Assembly: GCA_964610505.1 (NCBI GenBank)
Contig: CAZSXU010000017.1
Span: forward strand, 1-64,000
Direction of reading: 5' to 3'
Length of the DNA: 64,000 nt
Source of the DNA: CAZSXU01 sp964610505
GTDB taxonomy: Bacteria > Arandabacterota > Arandabacteria > JAGLYR01
The notes under the pieces are model-generated. The model ran no database searches. It was not told the DNA's origin and was given only the letters and a program-made list of their open reading frames with translations. Shown in pieces: positions 41,229 through 49,168 of this stretch; the stretch's first letter is position 1; every line of letters begins with the position of its first letter. Both the position numbers and the translations under genes were made by a program.

Positions 41229-42098
41229 CTAGCGGTAGAGGGCCTTGATCGAGCTCCACGACTCGGTCTCCGTCGGCGACGGCGAGGCGCAGCCCTGCCC
41301 GAGGGCGCCGACTTGCCCGCACCCGGCTCCGCCGGGATCATTGCCGGGCAAGCAGGGCGAGCAGGAATCGAGGGAATAATCCTTGGTCTCCCGGGCACAG
41401 AAGCGCGGGTCCTCCGAGAAATTCGTTCCCCAGGGCCACGGGTTCTCCGATTGCTCCGGCCAGTAGTTGAACGTATTGTCCCAGGAGTCGTTGCAGTCCA
41501 GACTCCCACCCGAGGTCTCGAGTCCGATCCCGTACCTGTGCCCGGTGCAAATGTTGTGATGGATGGCGACAGGCCATGAATATTCGACGTAGATGGCCAT
41601 GAAGGGGCCGTCTCCGTAGGCGTCCGCAATCGTGTTGCCGCCGAACTCCATTCCAAGACAGTAGGAGCAGTAAATACCGTGGCGTCCGCTGTTGGTGATC
41701 ACGTTGCCCAGTATGCGGACGTCGTGAGCATCCAGACACTCCACAACGCCGCGCTCCCACACCTGGGAATAGGGCACGCCCGTCAACGTGAATCCTTCGA
41801 GGGTCCCCGAGATCCCCCACCCGAAACGGACAAGCGTCCAGAGACCCGAGAGAACGGTGGACGCCGGACCCGACTCGCTACGAAGCGTCACCCCGTCGTC
41901 CATGTCGATGAAATCCGTGTACACCCCGGCCGCCACCAGGACCGTATCACCGAAAGCCGCGGAGTCCATCGCCGCCGAAATGCTGGTCATGTCTCCCGTC
42001 CCGCTCTGACTCACGTACCACGTCCGGGCGTGAGAAACCGAGGAGGTCGAGACCACCGCAAGAAACACTACGAAACCGACCGTCCGCATTCTCAGCAT
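41229..42098 (-). CDS. secreted right-handed beta-helix protein
   Basis: 289 residues with a signal peptide (TVGFVVFLAVVSTSSVSHA). The first part has the WYVSQSGTGDMTSISAAMDSAAFGDTVLVAAGVY segment typical of pectate-lyase-like DUF1565/Chlamydia Pmp helices. Then regularly spaced turns follow (GVVECLDAHDVRILGNVITNSG, GMEFGGNTIADAYG, PVAIHHNICTGHRYG). Cys-rich stretches occur at the C-terminus (SPCLPGNDPGG). Such proteins are surface or secreted. The enzymatic function is unproven. Confidence 0.85.
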   Translation of the reverse strand: MLRMRTVGFVVFLAVVSTSSVSHARTWYVSQSGTGDMTSISAAMDSAAFGDTVLVAAGVYTDFIDMDDGVTLRSESGPASTVLSGLWTLVRFGWGISGTLEGFTLTGVPYSQVWERGVVECLDAHDVRILGNVITNSGRHGIYCSYCLGMEFGGNTIADAYGDGPFMAIYVEYSWPVAIHHNICTGHRYGIGLETSGGSLDCNDSWDNTFNYWPEQSENPWPWGTNFSEDPRFCARETKDYSLDSCSPCLPGNDPGGAGCGQVGALGQGCASPSPTETESWSSIKALYR

Positions 42099-42370
42099 GT
42101 CCTCTCCATCGCTCGGGTGGGAACCCAGACCCGCCCCGATCTTTCACCCTCTATTGTACCACAATCGCCGCCGCCGTGCATGGGCCTTGCCCGGCACCCC
42201 GCCGTGGTTGTCGAATACTCGATCCCCTCTCTTGCCAATCCTTGCCCCGCTCTTCCTGACCCGTCTTCGCGCTTGGGTCCTCCTTCTGAAGACCCGGTTC
42301 TTCGGCATCGGCGCATCTCCGTTGACATTTCTTCCCTCTTCACTTAGATTCCTTCGGACAGGGAGGGACT

Positions 42371-43195
42371 ATGGTGAGCATACGCGCACTCAGGATTATT
42401 CTCATCGCCGCCGGGCTGGCGATTCTGGTGATGGTCGTTCTCATGACGGCGTCGGGGGTGAAGACAGCCACGGATGGAACGCTTACGATCGAGTACACAC
42501 CCGACAAAGACGGTCCCGAGCACAAACCTCATCTCATCACGCCCAAGGTGGAATCGCAGAGTCCCGTGACAACCGTTGAGGTCCACTACACGACCGGCAA
42601 CGGCTTCGTGACCCAGAGGTTGGAGCCGATTTCCGGGACTTCGTGGTGGGCCGCGACGCTTCCCGGCCGGGACAAGGGCCTCCGGACCTATTACTTCTTG
42701 AGCGCCCGGGATGAAGCGGGCAACCACGTGGTCCTGCCCGAAGACGCCAGCGACGTGTGGACCACCGAATACGATTACTTCAAGCTCCGCGCCGAAGGCA
42801 AAGCGTCCCGCTGGGCGTTGATCGTGCACGTGTACCTGATGTTCGTCGCGATTTTGCTGTTCGTCCACGCGCTGTACTACGCGCTCAGCGTTCTGTATGG
42901 AATGGATCGCTCCGGCGCCCTGGTGGCGAGCGTCTATTGGGGCGTGCTGTCCTTCTTCATCACGGGGTTCCCGATCGGCTGGATGATCGAGAAGCAGGTC
43001 CTCGGCAATTACTGGGAGGGCATTCCCTTCGGCTGGGACATCACCGACAGTAAGACTCTGTTCATCTTCATCTTCTGGCTGATTCCGGTAATCCTGCGGA
43101 TGAGAAAGCGCGTGTCCGACCGGGGATTCGCCAAATGGGTGATCGCGGGGTCGCTCTTTACGATTGTCATGTTCCTGTTGCCGCACAGCTTGTAA
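42371..43195 (+). CDS. membrane protein with an extracytoplasmic Ig-like domain
   Basis: 274 residues. One N-terminal helix precedes an extracytoplasmic beta domain of about 100 residues (VTTVEVHYTTGNGFVTQ, YYFLSARDEAGNHVVLP) and then three or four helices. No known family was recognised. The Ig-like pattern suggests an adhesion or assembly role, but that is inference. It is followed after 10 bp by the Fe-S protein gene and forms a two-gene operon with it, so the pair may be a membrane-associated redox unit. Confidence 0.65.
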   Translation: MVSIRALRIILIAAGLAILVMVVLMTASGVKTATDGTLTIEYTPDKDGPEHKPHLITPKVESQSPVTTVEVHYTTGNGFVTQRLEPISGTSWWAATLPGRDKGLRTYYFLSARDEAGNHVVLPEDASDVWTTEYDYFKLRAEGKASRWALIVHVYLMFVAILLFVHALYYALSVLYGMDRSGALVASVYWGVLSFFITGFPIGWMIEKQVLGNYWEGIPFGWDITDSKTLFIFIFWLIPVILRMRKRVSDRGFAKWVIAGSLFTIVMFLLPHSL

Positions 43196-43205
43196 GGGGT
43201 TCTGC

Positions 43206-44243
43206 GTGCCTTCACCCGAAATCCATAAGCTCCTGGCCAAGGCCTTCGGCAAGGGGAACTCCGAGTCATTCCCTCAGATCCTCGAGATGATGTTGGGTCA
43301 TGAGGCGGCCGAGCTACTGCTCCGGCTCCCGGCGACACCCTACGAGCTCTCCGAGACGTGCTCCAAACCGGCGGAAGAGATCCAGGCGGTTCTCGACAAA
43401 GGATTCGAACAGGGCTTTCTTCTCAAACGAAGGACGGAGACGGGCGACACTCGCTATCACATCTCGGGCAGAATCGAAGAGACCCTACTCGCCGACGCGC
43501 GGAACGACGACGTCGGCGAGGGATTTCTCGATCTCTGGCGGAAAAACTTCGATGAGTTCGTGGACGGGCTCGGCCCGGCCGAAGAGCGTTCGTATGCAGC
43601 TCGGGTGATGCCCATCGAAAGCGCGGTGGGCACGGCCCAGACGATTCTCCCTTTCGAGCGACTTCGGGAAACGCTGGAGAAGGCGGAGCGGCGCGTGGTG
43701 CTGGACTGCATGTGCCGGAAACGGGCACAGAAGTGCGACATGCCCATTCGAAACATGTGCTTCTGGCTGGACGAGGCGGCCGACTATTTCCTCTCCCGAA
43801 GCGTCGGGCGAGAGGTCACGATCGACCGCGGGATGGAAATCTTCTGGCAGGCCGAGAAGCTGGGGCTCGTCCATCTGACCGACGTTCTTCTCTACGAGAA
43901 CACGCCGTCCAAGGTTGGATGGATCTGCAACTGCTGTCCCTGCTGTTGCTCGCTCATCCAGGAGGTCCGCCGGTCGAAGGGAACCGTGGATCTGATGCGA
44001 TCCTTTCGGGCGGAGGTGAATTCTCTCCTCTGCGAGCGATGTGGTCTCTGCGGCGGCCGCTGCTACTTCGGGGCGTTTCGCTTTCGGGAAGACGGCGTTC
44101 CTGTGATCCGTCCCGATCACTGCGTCGGGTGCGGCCTGTGCGCCAGCCACTGTGCGCACGATGCCATCCAACTGGTTCGAGTTGAAGATCCCGGCGTTCC
44201 CGAGAAAACGAAGCGGGCCGTCATTCACGCCATTGGAGAATGA
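43206..44243 (+). CDS. 4Fe-4S protein with helical N-terminus (ICNCCxCCC family)
   Basis: 345 residues from GTG 43206 (AAGGGGT upstream). A helical N-terminal part (PFEQILEMMLG, winged-helix-like) precedes a Cys-rich middle (LDCMCRKRAQKCDMPIRNMC), the signature WICNCCPCCCSLIQ, and two [4Fe-4S] motifs at the end (CERCGLCGGRC, CVGCGLCASHCAHDA). Proteins of this architecture are widespread in anaerobes and annotated only as 4Fe-4S proteins. It may accept electrons in a membrane process with the gene upstream. Heptamer repeats start 5 bp after the stop (44248). Confidence 0.8.
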   Translation: MPSPEIHKLLAKAFGKGNSESFPQILEMMLGHEAAELLLRLPATPYELSETCSKPAEEIQAVLDKGFEQGFLLKRRTETGDTRYHISGRIEETLLADARNDDVGEGFLDLWRKNFDEFVDGLGPAEERSYAARVMPIESAVGTAQTILPFERLRETLEKAERRVVLDCMCRKRAQKCDMPIRNMCFWLDEAADYFLSRSVGREVTIDRGMEIFWQAEKLGLVHLTDVLLYENTPSKVGWICNCCPCCCSLIQEVRRSKGTVDLMRSFRAEVNSLLCERCGLCGGRCYFGAFRFREDGVPVIRPDHCVGCGLCASHCAHDAIQLVRVEDPGVPEKTKRAVIHAIGE

Positions 44244-44247
44244 CACC

Positions 44248-44280
44248 GAGTTCTAAGTTCTGGGTTCTCAGTTCTGAGTC
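44248..44280. repeat. heptamer array of the GTTCTGA family
   Basis: GAGTTCT AAGTTCT GGGTTCT CAGTTCT GAGTC, five units directly after the Fe-S gene stop. Confidence 0.85.
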
Positions 44281-44328
44281 AAACGTCGAGGGGCGAGGGT
44301 GGTTACCGAGCTGTGTGACCCTCACCCT

Positions 44329-44380
44329 GCTGTCGGTGCCCAGGCACCGACAGCCTTCCCTCTCCCAGAGGTAGAGGGAA
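44329..44380. repeat. two hairpins: GCTGTCGGTGCC and TTCCCTCT/AGAGGGAA
   Basis: 44329-44354 is a perfect 12-bp inverted repeat (GCTGTCGGTGCC with GGCACCGACAGC, 2-base gap). 44356-44380 is TTCCCTCT with AGAGGGAA, the core of a common bacterial CCCTCTCCC-AGAGGG repeat into which the first hairpin seems inserted. Confidence 0.7.
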
Positions 44381-44420
44381 TCGCATCGCGTTGTCACCCC
44401 GTCGCCGTCACAAGCTTCCC

Positions 44421-44501
44421 GATTCCCCATTTCCGATTTCCCATTTCCGATTCCCTTAGGTTGGCGGGGAATGGGAAATAGTGAGTCGGAAATCGGAAAT
44501 G
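44421..44501. repeat. inverted pair of heptamer arrays (CATTTCC/GGAAATG)
   Basis: 44421-44455 reads GATTCCC CATTTCC GATTTCC CATTTCC GATTCCC. 44467-44501 reads GGGAATG GGAAATA GTGAGTC GGAAATC GGAAATG. The two are reverse complements of each other around an 11-bp centre, so a long imperfect cruciform or RNA hairpin can form. Confidence 0.85.
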
Positions 44502-44582
44502 GGGTGAAAATGATTTGCATCCACCCCGGCCGGCAGACCTGGGCCGGATTTATGGCACAGGACTTCCGGCCACAGAGTTGAT

Positions 44583-44655
44583 CTGCGTAATCTGCGGAAT
44601 CTGCGGAAAGATTTGGGTTCCGAGTCTGTGCGAATCTGTGAAATGTGTGGCTGGT
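44583..44655. repeat. nonamer arrays CTGCGGAAT and CTGTGAAAT
   Basis: 44583-44609 is CTGCGTAAT CTGCGGAAT CTGCGGAAA. 44625-44655 is a degenerate CTGTGCGAA-type array ending GTGTGGCTGG. Further degenerate units run to about 44725. The stretch lies 3' of the OmpA gene (stop at 44761). Confidence 0.8.
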
Positions 44656-44760
44656 TTCTGATCCTGCTTCTCTCTGCGTAATCTCCGGATGAGGCTTTTC
44701 GGTTTTCGAATCTGTGGCTTGCCGTTGTCTTGCGACCCCACAAGCAGTCGGCTTCTCGCG

Positions 44761-45435
44761 TTACCCCAGTTTCCCCTCCTGAGCGGCTTTCTTCAGCTTG
44801 TCGTTGGCGAAGACAGCGATCTCCACGCGCCGGTTCAGGCGGCGGCCCTCGTCCGTATCGTTGGAAGCGACAGGGTTCGTCTCACCAAGTCCAACCGTGG
44901 AAATCCTCGAGGCGGGGATGCCGAGGGACTTCTGGTAATCGGCCACCGCCTGTGCCCGACGGTCCGACAGCTTCTGGTTGTATTCAGCCGCACCCACGTT
45001 ATCGGTATCCCCCTCGATGAGGATATTGGTGTCCGGATACTTCTGAAGGACTCTCACCAGACTCTCGATGTTTGACTTCGCCTCGGGCTGCAGCTCGGCC
45101 GAGTCGAATCCAAACAGAATCCCGGAGTCAAACGTGATCTTGATGCCTTCACCCACGCGTTCGATCTTTGCATTCTCAATATCACGTCTCATCTCTTCCG
45201 CCTGTTTGTCCATGTGGCGACCGATCATGGCTCCGGCCGTGCCGCCGATGGCCGCGCCGATGATGGCGCCTGCGGCGGAGTTTCCGAGCTGATGCCCGAT
45301 CACGGTCCCGGCTGCGCCTCCCACCCCGGCGCCGATCGCACCGCCTTTGAGCGTACTGCTCAGCCCACACCCCATTGGAAGGGCAATCAAGATACAGAGT
45401 CCCGATACAACTGCGACGTTCCTGAATGCCTTCAT
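44761..45435 (-). CDS. OmpA-family outer-membrane lipoprotein
   Basis: 224 residues from ATG 45435 (GGAGGTATAGCC upstream). A lipobox (LPMGC) is followed by a glycine-zipper segment (GGAIGAGVGGAAGTVIGHQLG, about 25-70) and the OmpA peptidoglycan-binding domain, with FGFDSAELQPEA, ILIEGDTDNVG, YNQKLSDRRAQAVADY and LNRRVEI. It is the Pal/YiaD type of protein that anchors the outer membrane to peptidoglycan. A plain example of the glycine-zipper YiaD-like group, length normal. Confidence 0.93.
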   Translation of the reverse strand: MKAFRNVAVVSGLCILIALPMGCGLSSTLKGGAIGAGVGGAAGTVIGHQLGNSAAGAIIGAAIGGTAGAMIGRHMDKQAEEMRRDIENAKIERVGEGIKITFDSGILFGFDSAELQPEAKSNIESLVRVLQKYPDTNILIEGDTDNVGAAEYNQKLSDRRAQAVADYQKSLGIPASRISTVGLGETNPVASNDTDEGRRLNRRVEIAVFANDKLKKAAQEGKLG

Positions 45436-45848
45436 GGCTATACCTCCGCGTTGGAGTCGTCCGGACCATCCACCAGAAGCGGGATCGACGTTCCTCACTG
45501 AAAGTGACGGAAGCCCCATGTGCTGTCAACCAAAATGGGTTTCTCCCCCGTGTCTTCCCGCGGGGTCCGGTCCATGACCACCCGCCCGTGTCGAAGCGTT
45601 TGTCGAGAGGCACGAGGATGGGCCGACATCGTCCGGCCGACCCAGTGCTGCGACTTGGCCGTCCTGTACCCCTGATTCACTTGGAGTTCTCTGCGGCCTT
45701 GACCGATACACTGGACAGAGGTATTCTTGGGGAGAGTGGCGGTAGGATCCGGTCTCTACACCACGTTTCTGATTCTCAACCCATGGCACGGGAGGAAGGA
45801 ATGATAGCAGACCTGGACGGTATATCCGGCATAGGGTCCGTGTCCGGT
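45436..45848. other. intergenic region upstream of OmpA and of the tRNA
   Basis: 413 bp without a supported protein gene. It holds a candidate tRNA promoter at 45699-45727 on the plus strand and weak minus-strand promoter-like matches near 45530 for the OmpA gene. Nothing else was recognised. Confidence 0.5.
45699..45727 (+). promoter_or_regulatory. candidate promoter for the tRNA gene
   Basis: TTGACC at 45699-45704, a 17-bp spacer and TATTCT at 45722-45727, about 120 bp before the tRNA. It would give a precursor with a 5' leader. Confidence 0.45.
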
Positions 45849-45921
45849 CCTCCCGTAGCTCAGGGGTGAGAGCGCCTGCCTTATAAGCAGGAGGTCGCTG
45901 GTTCAATCCCAGCCGGGAGGA
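45849..45921 (+). tRNA. tRNA-Ile with anticodon UAU
   Basis: All four arms pair: acceptor CCTCCCG with CGGGAGG and discriminator A, D-arm GCTC/GAGC, anticodon arm CCTGC/GCAGG with loop CTTATAA, T-arm GCTGG-TTCAATC-CCAGC. The anticodon at loop positions 3-5 is UAU, which reads AUA (Ile). CCA is not encoded (genomic ACCCC follows). U12-A23 and A73, and A37/A38, fit Ile identity, whereas the 29-41 pair is U-A rather than C-G. Confidence 0.88.
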
Positions 45922-45954
45922 CCCCTCCTGCACGCGTGGCACCCAGAGAACCTT

Positions 45955-46059
45955 TCATCCGCAGACGACCCTCGACGCCACGGCCCCCGTGATGAAGAGA
46001 AACACTGCCATCGCGAGCCCCGCAATTCCGCCCACTACAACGACTCTGCGGACATTCAT
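45955..46059 (-). CDS. small single-pass membrane protein (34 aa)
   Basis: 34 residues from ATG 46059, with GGAGGGCAGC upstream, a strong site in a region without other genes. It has a basic start (MNVRRVVVV) and one 20-residue hydrophobic helix (GGIAGLAMAVFLFITGAVAS), ending in VVCG. No family is known. The strong ribosome site and clean helix support it, but size and lack of relatives limit confidence. It lies between the tRNA gene and the CPBP protease gene. Confidence 0.45.
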   Translation of the reverse strand: MNVRRVVVVGGIAGLAMAVFLFITGAVASRVVCG

Positions 46060-46213
46060 GCTGCCCTCCTGCGGCCAGGGCATGGTGAACCAGCCGAACG
46101 AAGCACGCGAAGCACATGCACCGGAGAATCTGTTCTGCCATCGCCGCAAGCCGGGAACACCCGAGATCGGCACCGATGTACCATATGCTGATGACGTCCC
46201 GCGATCCGTTGGA

Positions 46214-47065
46214 CTAGCCGCTCACGCCGTACGCGGCAAAGATCTGCAGAATGATGAGAGTGTCGGCGCCAGCGTGAAAGATGGCCGAACCGATCACGCT
46301 CTGGGTCCTCTGCATCAGGTACCCCCAGGCCACGGCCAGGCCCAGCAGGACCGCGAGAAAAGGGATCAGATCCGGAGTGTATTCTACCTGCATATGAGCC
46401 GCCGTGAAAGCGACGGCTGTAAGGAGGACCGCCGGCCAACGTCCGACAAGGGGCTCGAGTCGACCCAGGAAAAGCCCCCGGAACAGAATCTCTTCGAGGA
46501 AACCGTTGGCGAAGATGAACACGAGGATCCAGGGCAAGACCGCAAGCAGCAGTTGAAGAGACATGCCGCCACTCAGCGCCTGAAGCGTCGAGAGTACACA
46601 CAGAACGACGAAAGCGGAGATACCGACAATCAACCCGGGTTTGAGTTTCCCCGCGCGCAGGAACAGGGTTTGCGGACCATCACCCCCGAGACGGGCGAGC
46701 AGCACGACGGCGGCGATGGTTAGAATGGCGCTGGACAGCTTGGCCATCGCAAGTCCGGGGGCGGACTCGAGCGTCAGTCCCAGGATTCGGTTTCCGATGT
46801 GGCTGAAGCGCCAGCTGACAAACAGGGCTACCGATGCGACGAAGAGCGCGTAGAAAACGGACCACCGAGAACCCGACCGGTCGCGGCTTCGAAGTCCAAG
46901 CGCCAGAAGGAGGAACGCCAGTGCCATTCCCAACCTGAGCGCCGTCTCCAATCCGTCGGGAATCGCCCCCGAGAAAGTCACACCAACGAGGTACACGGCC
47001 GAGCTGAGGGCGAGAAACAGGACGAAGTAGGCCGCGCGTTTTCCGGGCTGCGGTGTCGGATTCAT
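46214..47065 (-). CDS. CPBP-family intramembrane metalloprotease
   Basis: 283 residues from ATG 47065 (GGAGG 8 bp upstream). ATG 47080 lies before the ribosome site. About eight helices carry the CPBP motifs EEILFRG with the paired Glu, a His in AHMQ, and FHAGAD with the last His, as in Rce1-like and bacteriocin-immunity proteases. The substrate is unknown. It may act on prenylated or signal peptides. It is on the same strand as, but separate from, the outer-membrane protein upstream. Confidence 0.9.
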   Translation of the reverse strand: MNPTPQPGKRAAYFVLFLALSSAVYLVGVTFSGAIPDGLETALRLGMALAFLLLALGLRSRDRSGSRWSVFYALFVASVALFVSWRFSHIGNRILGLTLESAPGLAMAKLSSAILTIAAVVLLARLGGDGPQTLFLRAGKLKPGLIVGISAFVVLCVLSTLQALSGGMSLQLLLAVLPWILVFIFANGFLEEILFRGLFLGRLEPLVGRWPAVLLTAVAFTAAHMQVEYTPDLIPFLAVLLGLAVAWGYLMQRTQSVIGSAIFHAGADTLIILQIFAAYGVSG

Positions 47066-47112
47066 CTGCTGAACCTCCATCAGGGGCTGGGCAATATCCA
47101 GAGGATTCCGGG

Positions 47113-47604
47113 CTAGCGAAAGTAGAAGCGAGCGCCGATCGCGCCGTTGATATCGAACTCCGTATCCGGGAACACGTCGAGGATGGGCACGACTTCGACG
47201 AATAGATCCACAGGGGCCCCGGCAAAGAGATACGAGATACCCAGTGGGATTCGCACACCCAGAAGATGCTCATCGTCGTTTCGCCCTTTGCCTTCGTTTC
47301 CCTCCTTGAACTTGATCCGCCCTCCAATCCCGGTGAACAGAGACAGCTGGCTTTGGTTCACAGCCGGAGGCAGCACTCCGACAAGGTGAACGAGATAATC
47401 CGAGTGAAATTGAAACGATTGATTCTCTGAGAATGACCAGGCCCCTGCAGCATCGATAGCGTGCTTTCCGCCAAGCCAGCTCTTGATGCTGATCCCCGTC
47501 GGTTCGCCGACGATGATTCCCAAACCGAACCCCTCCTGCGCATATACGGCCGAGGTCGTGGCCAACACGGTCAGGATCAGAACCGCCACTCCCACGCTCT
47601 TCAT
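47113..47604 (-). CDS. small outer-membrane beta-barrel protein
   Basis: 163 residues with a signal peptide (VAVLILTVLATTSAVYA). Alternating strand pattern (LGIIVGEPTGISIKSWL, IPLGISYLFAG), ending in Phe-Tyr-Phe-Arg. The motif GIIVGEPTGISIK is common in bacterial outer-membrane proteins of the DUF3996/BAPKO-like group. Function unknown. A GATCCT/TTGACA match at about 47690-47720 could be its promoter but is weak. Confidence 0.78.
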   Translation of the reverse strand: MKSVGVAVLILTVLATTSAVYAQEGFGLGIIVGEPTGISIKSWLGGKHAIDAAGAWSFSENQSFQFHSDYLVHLVGVLPPAVNQSQLSLFTGIGGRIKFKEGNEGKGRNDDEHLLGVRIPLGISYLFAGAPVDLFVEVVPILDVFPDTEFDINGAIGARFYFR

Positions 47605-47806
47605 TTCGACGTCCTCTCCGCTGGGATCACCAGATCAACCGACAGCGATGTGCAAGATTCGGAATGCCTGGAATGTAGCACAACCACCCTCGGCTGTGAA
47701 CAAAGAGGATCCGAAATTATCGCGAACGTGTCAAGCGCACAGGATGGCCCGGGGGGGTTCTCCTTTCGTTCCCGATCGAGAACTCTGCGTTGTGTCCCCG
47801 GCTCCC

Positions 47807-48952
47807 TCAGATTCCCAGGTACGGGTTTCGCACGTACTCGCGGCTGAACTCCCGCAGGCCGCTCAGGTAGTCGTAGGTGATGTGCGCGGGCTGGAGAGCG
47901 AGTTCCCCGCTGGTATGGCGGTCGTCGCAATCGTCCCAGCTCCACGGAGGCTTGGCCGAGCCGGCCTCGAATCCCTTGCCCTTGGATTTGTGGGCGACGA
48001 AGCAGTCCTGTCCTCTGTCGTCCACCAGGAACACCCGGCGATTGTCTCTGTTCTTCCACAGCCCCCCAGCATCCTTCGGGGCGAAGATGTCGATGAGTCC
48101 GTAGCGGCAGACGTCCGACTTGACGTCCTGCCCGGGCCCCCGGAGTGAATCCCTGTGGAAGAGCCGAACCGAGGGTTTCTTGTTGTTCTCGGAGAAAGTC
48201 GGCTCCTCCGCCGCTCCCGGGTTCGGCGACGGACAGTACCGGACAATCCTGGATCCACCACTCCAGTGATCCTTGTCTCCCCTCACCCCATGGCCCTTGG
48301 CCTGCACGAACAGCTTCGGCCGCATGGTCTCCTTGGCGTTCTCATCGATGTGCCAGATGGCCCACAGCTTGCCGTCGAGATTCTCGCGGTTCACGCGCGA
48401 GCCCCGGTACCGGTTCTCCGTCGGCTTGGAAAAAACGGGCACCTCTTTCCCCTTCAAGTCCTTCAGATGCCAGTTCGCGTACGAATAGAACCACCAGTGG
48501 CTGATCGTGATCATGGCGTCCGCGCGCAGATCCTCGAGGCGGTCGCGCTTTCCGACCACGACGAGCGCTCCCTCCATGTCGTGTTCGTGCTCGGTCCCGG
48601 ATCTCCACCGCGGACCTTTCGGCGTCCACGGCGTCTGCGCACGTTCCCAGTCCTGCGGGTGGTAGATGGCATAGAGTACGAAGTAGTGGGTGTGGGTCTC
48701 CGCGACGGAGTAGTACACGTAGGGGAGAAGACGGTGCGTGAACTTCGGAGACGGACTCTTGGTGATCTTCTTCCACTCCTTCTCGGTGGTCACCGGAGCG
48801 TTTACCGCAGGCCAGTTCCCCGTCATGGACTTCATGTTCCCGGGGTCGGTGAAATCCACTCTCGTGATGAAATCTCCCCTTGGGTTGTCGTTGTTCACCT
48901 TCTGACAGATCACCGGAGCACACTGATACGCGATTTCTGCAGGCTTCGGCAT
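47807..48952 (-). CDS. uncharacterised soluble protein with an EHEHDMEG motif
   Basis: 381 residues from ATG 48952, with GGAGG at an acceptable distance. No signal peptide. The protein has HTHYFVLYAIYHPQDWERA followed by EHEHDMEGALVVV at about 130-150 and a large, mixed charged body with many Trp. The H-x-H-D-x-E arrangement with a preceding YHPxDW recalls the GHRHDWE heptad of NLP/NPP1 necrosis proteins, but neighbouring features are not those of NLPs, so the relation is uncertain. Product unknown. It is monocistronic. Confidence 0.6.
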   Translation of the reverse strand: MPKPAEIAYQCAPVICQKVNNDNPRGDFITRVDFTDPGNMKSMTGNWPAVNAPVTTEKEWKKITKSPSPKFTHRLLPYVYYSVAETHTHYFVLYAIYHPQDWERAQTPWTPKGPRWRSGTEHEHDMEGALVVVGKRDRLEDLRADAMITISHWWFYSYANWHLKDLKGKEVPVFSKPTENRYRGSRVNRENLDGKLWAIWHIDENAKETMRPKLFVQAKGHGVRGDKDHWSGGSRIVRYCPSPNPGAAEEPTFSENNKKPSVRLFHRDSLRGPGQDVKSDVCRYGLIDIFAPKDAGGLWKNRDNRRVFLVDDRGQDCFVAHKSKGKGFEAGSAKPPWSWDDCDDRHTSGELALQPAHITYDYLSGLREFSREYVRNPYLGI

Positions 48953-49168
48953 GGTACTGCCCTCCTCTTCGGTCGGAGAATCCACCCGGGTGGAGCCGGG
49001 ATTCGAGTCTGTTCCGAGCAACCGGGTCTGGAATTATGCCGAAAGTGTTAAACGCGTATTGTGTCCCGGGAAATCATCTTCTCTGCTCTTGGCAACTGAG
49101 CGATGAGGACATGACGTAGGTTTCAGATCTTCTCCAGGCAAGGGGCTTGGAGTTGTGTTTCCGGACCC

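Noticed and set aside
44421..44609. The short tandem arrays as a CRISPR or as phase-variable coding repeats.
   Set aside because: Units of 7-9 bp without unique spacers, and they lie between genes, not in reading frames (except a few bases at stops).
45526..46141. Minus-strand open frames covering the tRNA.
   Set aside because: They run through the tRNA gene and have no domain or ribosome site, except for the small frame at 45955-46059.
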